From the NCBI RefSeq assembly GCF_004345645.1, contig NZ_SLWS01000003.1:744001-808000 (forward strand): 64,000 bases of DNA, given 5' to 3'. Positions within the stretch are counted from its first letter, which is position 1, and every line of letters begins with the position of its first letter. The notes beneath the pieces were generated by a model that saw nothing but the letters and a program-made list of their open reading frames with translations, did not search any database and was not told where the DNA came from. The stretch is from Actinocrispum wychmicini (GTDB lineage Bacteria > Actinomycetota > Actinomycetes > Mycobacteriales > Pseudonocardiaceae). Positions 51,273-58,576 of the stretch are shown in pieces. The position numbers and the translations under genes are program-made.

Positions 51273-52163
51273 TTATGGTGTATTTCCATTTCCGGCGCGG
51301 TCGCCGACCCGCCGGAAGTCGCCCGGACTCAGGCCCGTCTCGCGGCGGAAGAACCGGCAGAAGTACGCCGGGTCGGCGAACCCGGTCCGGTCGGCGACCT
51401 GCCGCACAGTCAGGTCGCTGCTCACCAGGAGTCGTTTCGCCTCACGGACACGTGCCTCCCGGATCAGGTGCGACGGCGTCCGTCCAGTGGCGGCCTTGAT
51501 GGCCTCGGCAAGGTAACCCGGCGTCACCCCCATCCTCGCGGCGCACTCCCGCACGGACCACGACTCGCCCCCTGGCTGCCCAGTGAGCCGCGCGAACTGG
51601 TCCACCAACGTCTCCGCCGGCCCCGGCGCTCCCGTGTCCGCCACCCTCGCCATCCGGACAACGAGAACGTGCAGCAAAGCCCGCAGGACCGACTCAACCC
51701 CGTCGGCACGCCACCGGTACTCGTCGTAGAGCTCGGTGATGGGACGCAGCAACCCGCCGTCGCATGGCGCCAACGGCCGCCCACTCAACCGCCGCAGCAG
51801 ATGCCGATCAACCGGGTGGTGCAGGAGAAAGTCATCGGTGAACAGAATGACGAACCCCTCCAACCCCTGCACATCGTCCCACCGGTGAACCTGCCCAGGA
51901 GCGACAACGAACACCTGCGGAGGAGCCAACTCCCACCGCGCGACATCGACAACATGCACACCACTACCCGTACTGACATACACGATCTCGTGAAACGTGT
52001 GCCGATGCGGAAACTCCGCCCGCGACATCGGACCAATACTGTCGAACGTGCCCACAGTGAACGGCAAACTGTGCGGCAACGGCACCTCCAACCGATGGAT
52101 AGGCGGCTCCCCACGCCGCGGCCGCAACCCCGGCGTCCCCGCCACCACGGTCGTCCCACGCAT
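51273..52163 (-). CDS. AraC-family regulator with cupin sensor
   Basis: A 296-residue regulator. The N-terminal cupin (HRHTFHEIVYVSTGSGVHVVD, APGQVHRWDD) is the ligand sensor. The C-terminal double helix-turn-helix (ECAARMGVTPGYLAEAIKAATGRTPSHLIREAR and the closing FADPAYFCRFFRRETGLSPGDFR) binds DNA. ATG at 52163 is taken; GTG at 52175 would add four residues. It lies 82 bases upstream of the dioxygenase in the same orientation and probably activates it on sensing an aromatic or sugar effector. Confidence 0.88.
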   Translation of the reverse strand: MRGTTVVAGTPGLRPRRGEPPIHRLEVPLPHSLPFTVGTFDSIGPMSRAEFPHRHTFHEIVYVSTGSGVHVVDVARWELAPPQVFVVAPGQVHRWDDVQGLEGFVILFTDDFLLHHPVDRHLLRRLSGRPLAPCDGGLLRPITELYDEYRWRADGVESVLRALLHVLVVRMARVADTGAPGPAETLVDQFARLTGQPGGESWSVRECAARMGVTPGYLAEAIKAATGRTPSHLIREARVREAKRLLVSSDLTVRQVADRTGFADPAYFCRFFRRETGLSPGDFRRVGDRAGNGNTP

Positions 52164-52351
52164 CGCCCACCCCACTCACCAGAAGGTCCAGACCAATCCC
52201 CACCCTGACACCCCCACCCCAAGATCACCACCACCCAAAGTCGCCCACCCACCACCCCACCCCAAACCCCCAGGTCACCGCCCCACCCAACCCCCGATTT
52301 GGGATGATCATCGACCATCGGCTACGCTGTGCGCACTGCGAAAACACACCG
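52164..52351. other. Strand-asymmetric C-rich spacer and tRNA promoter region
   Basis: From 52180 to about 52300 the plus strand is almost purine-poor, with long runs of C and A in CCCAC-type repeats. A hexamer TTGGGA near 52299 and TACGCT near 52323 could be the tRNA promoter. No ORF here is credible. Confidence 0.5.
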
Positions 52352-52435
52352 GTCCGGGTGGCGGAATGGCAGACGCGCTAGCTTGAGGTGCTAGTGCCCG
52401 TAAAGGGCGTGGGGGTTCAAGTCCCCCCTCGGACA
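52352..52435 (+). tRNA. tRNA-Leu (GAG anticodon)
   Basis: An 84-nt class II tRNA. Acceptor stem GTCCGGG pairs with CTCGGAC, with discriminator A at 52435. The anticodon stem CTAGC/GCTAG encloses TTGAGGT with anticodon GAG at 52385-52387. A long variable arm (TGCCCGTAAAGGGCG) follows, and the T-loop is TTCAAGT. CCA is not encoded. The gene stays functional although the serine integrase ORF ends inside its T-arm. Confidence 0.95.
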
Positions 52436-54174
52436 CACGCACTATTCACCCGTGGAGAGGCCATCACATCGATGGCCTCATTTTCGTTGTCGTACACGAT
52501 GTCTAGCCGCAGGTCGTCGTAGAGGGTGACCAACTTGTCCGGGTGCTGGTCGGTCAGCGCCAGGGCCACGTCACCGAGCGAATCGATCATGGCCCAGATC
52601 TCCGCGTCCGTGGCCGCCGTCGGTGCCGGCGCATTCGCCAGTTCGGCTCTCGCTGCCTCTCGTTGGACCTGAGCCTGGTTCACGACCTCTACCAATGCCG
52701 CCGGGTCAATTCCGGCTTCTATGGCCGCCTGGAACCGCCTGAGCTTGGCCTCTGCGTCGTTGACGCGCTTCTGTGCTTGTTCATGAACATTCGATCGAGT
52801 GGTTTCCCGCTGCGATTCGATCAGCATCCGTACCGTCCGGTCGACGTTCTCCCGGGCGAACAGACGGCCCAACCACGCATTCACCGCCTCCAAGAGCGGG
52901 TCTTCACGGATGTAGACCGTCGGCGGATGTTCAGCCAGCGCCGACGATCCAGGCGCCAACGTCCGTGCCGGGCACCGGTAGTACATGCCGTGCGCGCGTG
53001 GACTGGCCTCCATCTTGCGCTTGCACACGCCACACCGAATACGGCCACGGAACAGGTACGTCCGTTTCGTCGTACGCCCAGCCCGTTCCGCCTTCCGGGC
53101 GGTCCGCAGGCCACCGGCGCCCTTCGCCCGGCGAAGCAACTGGGCTTGAGTGAAGTCCTCCACCAAGACAATGTCCGGATGTGCCGGACCACGCGAACGC
53201 ACCACCTTCTCCGGTGTCGCCCGGCGGAACCGGATCACGTGTCCAGCGCTCACGTCATCCGGGTCAAGCAACATCTCCTGCTTGGTCCAGCGACCGAAGA
53301 TGGCATACCCCGTGTACCGAGGATTCTCCAGAATCGCCCGAACCGTGCTCCCTTGCCAGCCGTCCGCCCGGCGGTGCCGATTCTGCTCCGGCCGCCGCGC
53401 CGACGGGCACACGATCCCGTCCAGGTTCAGGCCCTTCGCGATCGCCCGATCACCCTTGCCGTCCAGATACTCCCGGAAGATCCGCCGCACCACATCAGCC
53501 GCAACGTCATCGAGCGCCAAGACCCGAAGTCGGAACCCCTCCGCCGCCTTCCTCGGGTTCGGATGCGGTCCACCGTCCACGACCACGTAGCCGTACGGTG
53601 CTCGGCCGCCCTGGTGACGCCCCTCGTTGATCACCTGCGTATCCATGGCCGCTCGAACCCGCGCCTGAACGTGCTGACGCTCGGACTCGCTCATCCCACC
53701 AAGGACGCTCATCAGCATCTTGTGTGACGGGTTGCGCGAGTCGTACTTCCCGCCCAGCTCCGGAATCCACAAGTCCACTCCGTATGCCTCGAACCTGGGC
53801 GCGATCAGCGAGAACTGATTCCCGAACCAACAGCGGGTCCCTTCCCCGACGACTACGGCGTTCCACCGTCGGTTCGGGTCCTTCAGCGCAGCGAGCAGCC
53901 GACTGGACTCCGCGCGTCGCTCCCACGGGACCGAACGCGACTGGCCGACGTCGAAGTAGTCGTCGGTCACCTCACCGCCCACTGGTCCGACGAACTTATG
54001 AGCGTTGCCGAGCTGCCAGCCGTAGGAGGTCTCCGGGTCCTGGTTGTCCTCGGTTGAGCAACGGCCGTAGAACGCCATCGACCCGGCGCCATCACCGATC
54101 TCGCTGGTAGCCACTTCGATGCCCAGTAGTCCGTCCAGCGTCCCCCACGGGTCCTGGCTGATTTCAGCAGTCAC
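52417..54174 (-). CDS. int: Large serine recombinase (element integrase)
   Basis: A 585-residue large serine integrase. The catalytic Ser is in YGRCSTEDNQ (Ser about 40), followed by the resolvase-fold core (YFDVGQSRS, MSESERQHVQARVRAAM). A recombinase domain (APYGYVVVDGG to ENPRYTGYAIFG) is next, then a zinc ribbon (IRCGVCKRKM to YYRCPAR) and a C-terminal coiled coil (ANDAEAKLRRFQ-type). GTG at 54174 has GGAGAGG upstream; longer in-frame starts overlap the 54-aa gene. The final codons come from the tRNA-Leu T-arm, showing integration has set the gene's 3' end. It catalyses attP x attB recombination. Confidence 0.93.
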   Translation of the reverse strand: MTAEISQDPWGTLDGLLGIEVATSEIGDGAGSMAFYGRCSTEDNQDPETSYGWQLGNAHKFVGPVGGEVTDDYFDVGQSRSVPWERRAESSRLLAALKDPNRRWNAVVVGEGTRCWFGNQFSLIAPRFEAYGVDLWIPELGGKYDSRNPSHKMLMSVLGGMSESERQHVQARVRAAMDTQVINEGRHQGGRAPYGYVVVDGGPHPNPRKAAEGFRLRVLALDDVAADVVRRIFREYLDGKGDRAIAKGLNLDGIVCPSARRPEQNRHRRADGWQGSTVRAILENPRYTGYAIFGRWTKQEMLLDPDDVSAGHVIRFRRATPEKVVRSRGPAHPDIVLVEDFTQAQLLRRAKGAGGLRTARKAERAGRTTKRTYLFRGRIRCGVCKRKMEASPRAHGMYYRCPARTLAPGSSALAEHPPTVYIREDPLLEAVNAWLGRLFARENVDRTVRMLIESQRETTRSNVHEQAQKRVNDAEAKLRRFQAAIEAGIDPAALVEVVNQAQVQREAARAELANAPAPTAATDAEIWAMIDSLGDVALALTDQHPDKLVTLYDDLRLDIVYDNENEAIDVMASPRVNSACVRGGT

Positions 54175-54328
54175 GGCAACCCTCTCCAGACGGCCCATCG
54201 AGAACCTCAACCGTCGTCAGCTCGGTCAGGATCTCAAGTAGTATGCGCCATCCTCGCGTGGTCAGCACCGGAAGCTCGACCGGCACGTGCACCGTGACCA
54301 AGTCGTTCTTTCGTGCATTGCCGCTCAT
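54164..54328 (-). CDS. 54-aa acidic-ended hypothetical protein
   Basis: The frame MSGNARKNDLVTVHVPVELP continues to a 54-residue product. Its ATG overlaps the stop of the FtsK-like gene (ATGA) and its TGA lies 11 bases inside the integrase gene. It is therefore embedded in the overlapping chain and likely translated by coupling. It has no membrane segment. An alternating hydrophobic pattern (WRILLEILTELTTVEVL) suggests one helix and a strand. No family is recognised. Confidence 0.7.
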   Translation of the reverse strand: MSGNARKNDLVTVHVPVELPVLTTRGWRILLEILTELTTVEVLDGPSGEGCRDC

Positions 54329-56412
54329 GACGACCCGCCATCAGTCAGGTCGGTCGAGCCGAAATCATCAACCGCCGTTCGGATGTCGGCCGTGACGTAC
54401 CCGCGCACACGGCGCGGAGTGCCGTCGTCCCCGGGCACGTATTGCCTGGTCGGTCGACATCCCAACTCGCCCATCTGTTGGGCGAACGCGCCTGGCTCCA
54501 CGTCCAGCGCCTCTACCAGCTCAGCAGTAGGAACGAACTCTCGATTGCCCAGGTCATCGCCGAGATACTCGACAACTGACGCGAGTGGTTCCGGTAGGTC
54601 TGGCGAGTCCTCCTCTGTCCCGGAGCCAATGGCCTTGACCACGGCGGACGGGTCAACAGCCGTCGTCGTATCGTCACCGGCCGCATGCCCGGTCAACGTG
54701 CCAGCCGTCTCCCGCAGGGCGCGCCCACGTGCGCAGATCTCGCGCCACTCGGGGTTCGGCATGTAGAACGTCCGCACCGTCACGGCCAACACGTCAGCCC
54801 CGGCGGTTTCACCGTCCGGCCGCAGGATGCCGACACCCTTGTGACTCGGCAGCAAGGTAGACGCGTCGTACCCACGCGTGTTCATCTGTTCGCCCAGCAC
54901 GATGTTCGAGTCACGCCAGTCCATCACCCGCAACGCGAACCGCGACCCCAAGACCGCCCGCAACCGGGACGGGATCGTGTTCGAGTCCGGCCGTTGGGTC
55001 GCGAGAATGACCACGATCCCGGCCGCCGGTCCCTTCCGAACGAGGTAGGCGAGTAGCTCAGCGATGTAGGCGCCGAGAGTGGTCTTCTTACCCCCAACCT
55101 CTTGCCGCGTAGGGTTTTCGAGGAACACCTGTACCTCATCGATGATCACCGCGGTGATCGGCATCCCCAGGTTCGAGTCCCGTGAGATACCAGGCGTGAT
55201 CTTCGACTCCGGACACGTCTCGTCGTCCAATGTGGCCATCCGCGCATACCGGCTTTGGACCTCTGCCACGAGTTCAATCAGATGATCTCGGACGGCCTCA
55301 ATGTGCTCCACCTCATCGCCGCACACGAACCGGTAGGCAACCTGCTCAGCCGCATCCCAGTCCTTGCCGCCCTTCCCGTCGAACACATATAGCTGTGTGT
55401 ACGGATCGAGAATCAAGCCAGCAGTGGCCAACCGAGTGGCGAATGTCTTGCCCTGACGGGGAATCGCACCCACCAACAAGGACGTCCACACCAGCGGAAG
55501 ATCAATCCGCCGGTTCCGAGCATCCCGTCCGAACGGCACAGGCCGCCACGCATCCCAACACTCCACATCCAACAGCGGCGTCCGCAACGGTGGACCCGCG
55601 TACGGGTCCTCATCCGCCACCCACAGGAACACCCGCCCGGCGTGCCCACCCCGGCCACGAACCCGCTCAACGATGAGCTGCACCTCATCCACGGCCAAGG
55701 CCGACGCCAACGCATCCCGATGCTTGATCACGTCGTCGGCCTTGCGCGTCGCGGGCAGGTCAACCGTGATCGACCACCCGTCACCCACCCGCGAAGCACG
55801 TTCGACCAGCCGAAGTGACTCGTCCTTGCCGATCAGCTTCGCGTCCCGGAACGCATCCACGAGCACCTGGGGGTCCATGGTCCACGTCAGCGTGCGAGGC
55901 CCGGCAAGAACGGCCTTCCGACCAGGCGAACCATCCTTCCGTCGGCCAGCGACAGCCAGGACAACAGCCGCCACGCCTCCCGTGATCCACAGAGCCGCCG
56001 CGCCGTACACAAGGTCAGCTACGAGCAGCCCCACCGACGCGACCATGAGCGCGGCACCGGTCACCTTCCAGCGAAAGAGCGTCAACGCGCGAATCTCGAC
56101 GAACTTGTCGGCAAGCTTCTCCGCGTTCTCCGCCGCCTCGCGGTAGTCGGTCACCCGCACCCACCGTCGCCACGCCCTTAGCCCGACAACCAGGCCCCGA
56201 CCAACCGCACCCATGACCCGGAAGGGCGACCGCAGCAGCCATGCAACCGCGTCCCTCGCAGCCTGCCGCGACCTGAAAGCCTCCGGTACCCGCCGTGAAC
56301 GCCTCCACCAGTTCATGAAACGCCCGCGCCGACGCCCCGCGATCGCAGGCACGTCCTCAACCAGCTCCGCGTCATAAACCGGCCCGGTCGGCACCACGTC
56401 CCGGGGACTCAC
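54325..56412 (-). CDS. FtsK/SpoIIIE-domain DNA translocase (TraB-like transfer protein)
   Basis: A 695-residue ATPase. Two membrane helices lie near residues 120-165 (AALMVASVGLLVADLVYGAAALW and a second). The FtsK core has Walker A GAIPRQGKT near residue 300, Walker B AVIIDEVQVFL near 425, and ILATQRPDSNTIP, with a winged-helix-like C-terminus (EFVPTAELVEALDVEPGAFAQQMGELG). In actinomycete elements such proteins pump double-stranded DNA between hyphae. GTG at 56412 overlaps the upstream gene's stop (GTGA). It is the presumed main transfer gene of the element. Confidence 0.9.
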   Translation of the reverse strand: MSPRDVVPTGPVYDAELVEDVPAIAGRRRGRFMNWWRRSRRVPEAFRSRQAARDAVAWLLRSPFRVMGAVGRGLVVGLRAWRRWVRVTDYREAAENAEKLADKFVEIRALTLFRWKVTGAALMVASVGLLVADLVYGAAALWITGGVAAVVLAVAGRRKDGSPGRKAVLAGPRTLTWTMDPQVLVDAFRDAKLIGKDESLRLVERASRVGDGWSITVDLPATRKADDVIKHRDALASALAVDEVQLIVERVRGRGGHAGRVFLWVADEDPYAGPPLRTPLLDVECWDAWRPVPFGRDARNRRIDLPLVWTSLLVGAIPRQGKTFATRLATAGLILDPYTQLYVFDGKGGKDWDAAEQVAYRFVCGDEVEHIEAVRDHLIELVAEVQSRYARMATLDDETCPESKITPGISRDSNLGMPITAVIIDEVQVFLENPTRQEVGGKKTTLGAYIAELLAYLVRKGPAAGIVVILATQRPDSNTIPSRLRAVLGSRFALRVMDWRDSNIVLGEQMNTRGYDASTLLPSHKGVGILRPDGETAGADVLAVTVRTFYMPNPEWREICARGRALRETAGTLTGHAAGDDTTTAVDPSAVVKAIGSGTEEDSPDLPEPLASVVEYLGDDLGNREFVPTAELVEALDVEPGAFAQQMGELGCRPTRQYVPGDDGTPRRVRGYVTADIRTAVDDFGSTDLTDGGSS

Positions 56413-57026
56413 GATTCCGCCTTCAGCGCCGCAGCCAACTTCGACGACAAGCCCCGCGAACACCCCGTGACCTCACGAACCCACATCGGCGTGACCGCAA
56501 CATCGGCCGTTCGCGATTTCCGAGCAACCGCCAGGTACTCCACGAAAGACGTCCGCTGTACCGGGGCCGCAGGTACAACCGCCCTTTCTGGCTCGACAGC
56601 AGCCGCCGTGGCCTTCCCGAGCTTGTCCCGCAGGTCGGTCACGGCCTCCGCCGCGACGAACACGATCAGCGGAGGCACGGAGTGCAGCACGACCAGAGCA
56701 GGCGAACCGGCCGCGTAGGCCGCCCACGTGTTCATGACGTACGTGGCCGCGAGCGTGAACCACTTCGCCGCCCGCACCCATCCGCCAGTCCGAACACCAT
56801 GCCGCGCGGTGACCTGCTCAGCCCGGAGAATCGCCAGCAGCACCAGCGACACCATCGGGTCGAGCAGCCACGCGGCACACCAGGGCAGCGACCACGGCCG
56901 TGAACCGGCCGCCGCGAACCCTTGAACGTTGGTCATCGTGAACGCCAGCCCGAGCAAGATCCCGGTCCAGCACAGCCGGTCGACTTGAGCGGCAACCTGG
57001 GCCACTGACTCCGTCCTGCCGTTCAT
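56409..57026 (-). CDS. DUF2637-like membrane protein (SpdB-type)
   Basis: A 205-residue protein with four membrane helices (WTGILLGLAFTMTNVQGF, WCAAWLLDPMVSLVLLAIL, WFTLAATYVMNTWAAYA and a fourth), then a cytoplasmic DNA-binding-like tail ending VREVTGCSRGLSSKLAAAL. This resembles DUF2637 spread proteins on actinomycete conjugative elements, which help DNA move along the mycelium after transfer. The ATG at 57026 overlaps the stop of the upstream gene. It is coupled at both ends (ATGA/GTGA). Confidence 0.82.
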   Translation of the reverse strand: MNGRTESVAQVAAQVDRLCWTGILLGLAFTMTNVQGFAAAGSRPWSLPWCAAWLLDPMVSLVLLAILRAEQVTARHGVRTGGWVRAAKWFTLAATYVMNTWAAYAAGSPALVVLHSVPPLIVFVAAEAVTDLRDKLGKATAAAVEPERAVVPAAPVQRTSFVEYLAVARKSRTADVAVTPMWVREVTGCSRGLSSKLAAALKAES

Positions 57027-57352
57027 CTCCGACCACCGCCCCGGCGCCGAGGAGCGTCGTACGTGGTGACCGCCAACGCCCGAATCAACGCGTATGCCGC
57101 GAACAGAGCAGGCACGCCCAGCACTGCGAGCAGTACCCAGCCGTTCCCGCCACGAGCGATCACGACCCACTGCACGCCGACGATCAGTCCGGCCGTGAAC
57201 AGCACTCGCCCAGCGAGCGACATCAGCCGTACCTCGGTCCGAGCAGCGTCGGCCGCCGCCCGCCGAGAGCTGGACCGCCAGACGAACAACAGCACGAGGA
57301 GCACGCCGACCCCAGCCATGATCTGAATCGGCGTCAAACTGATCGTGGTCAT
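57023..57352 (-). CDS. 109-aa small membrane protein
   Basis: A protein with three predicted helices (PIQIMAGVGVLLVLLFVW, VLFTAGLIVGVQWVVI and GWVLLAVLGVPALFAAYALI) and an Arg/Gly-rich tail. No family is recognised; small multi-pass proteins of this kind accompany spread proteins in actinomycete elements. The ATG at 57352 overlaps the WhiB-like stop, and its own stop overlaps the next start. Confidence 0.72.
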   Translation of the reverse strand: MTTISLTPIQIMAGVGVLLVLLFVWRSSSRRAAADAARTEVRLMSLAGRVLFTAGLIVGVQWVVIARGGNGWVLLAVLGVPALFAAYALIRALAVTTYDAPRRRGGGRR

Positions 57353-57693
57353 GGCGTCGGACCTCCTTCGGCCCGTTCGCCACGTTGGCACCAGTGCGAG
57401 TACAAGCCCCGACGGTCGTCCTCGGACATCGCTCCCCAGACACCTACCGTGTCCAAGCCCGCTGTCCGCAACTCCAGCTCAAGGCATTCGTCCTGGACCG
57501 GGCAGCCCGAGCAGAGACGTGCGGCCAACTCACGATCAATCAGGTAGTCGTCCTGCCAGGCCGGCTCGTCCTCGGCCCACTCCCACATGCATGAACCGTC
57601 CTGGCGAACGAGCTGCACCAGGTCAGAACGCGGCACCCATCGAAGCCGGTCTAGCCGCCACGCGACGCCGATCAGCCAGAAGTCAGTGGTCAC
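57349..57693 (-). CDS. WhiB-like iron-sulfur transcription factor
   Basis: A 114-residue Wbl protein. The four cluster-binding cysteines are in GSCMW and CSGCPVQDEC. The GVWGAM turn and basic SEDDRRGLYSHW follow. Wbl proteins hold a 4Fe-4S cluster and modulate sigma-factor-dependent transcription only in actinobacteria. The N-terminus (residues 1-30) is longer than in chromosomal WhiB. It is the second gene of the element's leftward chain, so it may tie transfer or excision to redox or developmental state. Confidence 0.9.
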   Translation of the reverse strand: MTTDFWLIGVAWRLDRLRWVPRSDLVQLVRQDGSCMWEWAEDEPAWQDDYLIDRELAARLCSGCPVQDECLELELRTAGLDTVGVWGAMSEDDRRGLYSHWCQRGERAEGGPTP

Positions 57694-57896
57694 GGCGTAC
57701 CTCTGGACTGCTGGCCGTCGTCGACCGGCTCACCGAGCAGGCGAACGAGCACCGACGCGGGAATCACCGGTCGACCGTCCCGGCATGTCGCCTGAAGAGT
57801 GCCGACTCGGATCCAACGAGAGATCGTGGACGGCTTCACGCCGAGTATCCAGGCGGCCGTCCGAACGGAATACGAAGAAGACAGAGAAGTGCGCAT
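57690..57896 (-). CDS. xis: Excisionase-like helix-turn-helix protein
   Basis: A 68-residue protein. The MerR/Xis-type winged helix is visible as VRTAAWILGVKPSTISRWIRVGTLQATCRDG and RPVIPASVLVRLLGE. It is the first gene of the leftward chain and overlaps the WhiB-like gene by four bases. Its position, size and fold fit a recombination-directionality factor for the serine integrase, though serine-integrase RDFs vary and a plain regulator is possible. Two palindromes lie just upstream. Confidence 0.7.
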   Translation of the reverse strand: MRTSLSSSYSVRTAAWILGVKPSTISRWIRVGTLQATCRDGRPVIPASVLVRLLGEPVDDGQQSRGTP

Positions 57897-57903
57897 GATG
57901 ATG

Positions 57904-57934
57904 GTCCTTAGAAAGGACTGTTGATTTCAACAGT
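57904..57934. promoter_or_regulatory. Two abutting palindromes in element control region
   Basis: GTCCTTAGAAAGGAC (57904-57918; arms GTCCTT/AAGGAC) is followed, with a two-base overlap, by ACTGTTGATTTCAACAGT (57917-57934; 8-bp arms). They lie eight bases upstream of the Xis-like start, in the divergent region facing the Xre gene, and are likely regulator sites. Confidence 0.65.
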
Positions 57935-58060
57935 AAATTGATGATTTCAGCGCCAACGAGAGCGCGTTGAAGGAAAGAAGGCACGAGAAACGTCGTGTCA
58001 CCCCGCGGAATCACGCGGAAGCGCTAATCTCGGCGCCGAAGGCGGAGCGCGGAGGAATAC

Positions 58061-58444
58061 GTGTCGGAAGACTGGACGGCAGTCTCGAAGGTCATCAACG
58101 AGCGAGTGAACGAACTCGGATGGCGCCAACGCGAACTCGCGGAACGCTCGAACGTCTCCCAAGCGATCGTCCGCGAGATCCAACACCATGTGGTCGAACG
58201 CCGGCGTAGCCCCCGCACCCTGGAATCCCTGTCCACCGCCCTGGGCCTGCACCCGCAACACCTTGAAGCAGTGCTGCGTGGCCGAAAGCCGCCCGAGGTC
58301 GACGAACCAGTCACCCGCAGCGAGACGACGTTGTGGTCCCGTTTGGACAGTCTGGAACGCCGCCTGGACGACATCACCGACCGGTTGGACGACCTGAAAT
58401 CGGATCTCACGACGGTCGTCGAACACGTTCGGAAGAGCCGGTAG
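58061..58444 (+). CDS. Xre-family regulator with C-terminal coiled coil
   Basis: A 127-residue protein. The N-terminal helix-turn-helix is LGWRQRELAERSNVSQAIVREIQH followed by TLESLSTALGLHPQHLEAVL. Residues 95-125 are a heptad coiled coil (LERRLDDITDRLDDLKSDL) likely giving oligomers. The GTG start has GGAGG five bases upstream. It is divergent from the Xis/WhiB/FtsK/int chain and is the natural candidate for its repressor, like KorSA-type regulators of integrative elements. Confidence 0.85.
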   Translation: MSEDWTAVSKVINERVNELGWRQRELAERSNVSQAIVREIQHHVVERRRSPRTLESLSTALGLHPQHLEAVLRGRKPPEVDEPVTRSETTLWSRLDSLERRLDDITDRLDDLKSDLTTVVEHVRKSR

Positions 58445-58515
58445 TCCGATGTGGTTTCGCTTGTTTTCCATGCCAGTAATTCCACTGCGAAACCCGCGGG
58501 GAATCGATGCATGGC

Positions 58516-58543
58516 CAGTGCGTAACCAGTGCACAAGCAGTGC
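58516..58543 (+). repeat. Three 11-bp-phased CAGTGC iterons
   Basis: CAGTGC occurs at 58516-58521, 58527-58532 and 58538-58543, exactly 11 bases apart, so all face the same side of the helix. They end 33 bases before the HTH/Nudix-like gene. Related CAGCGC repeats with the same 11-base step precede its paralogue at 62 kb, which argues for a shared regulator-binding array. Confidence 0.7.
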
Positions 58544-58576
58544 AGGTCCGACGCACAACGCGACCGAGGAGACCGA

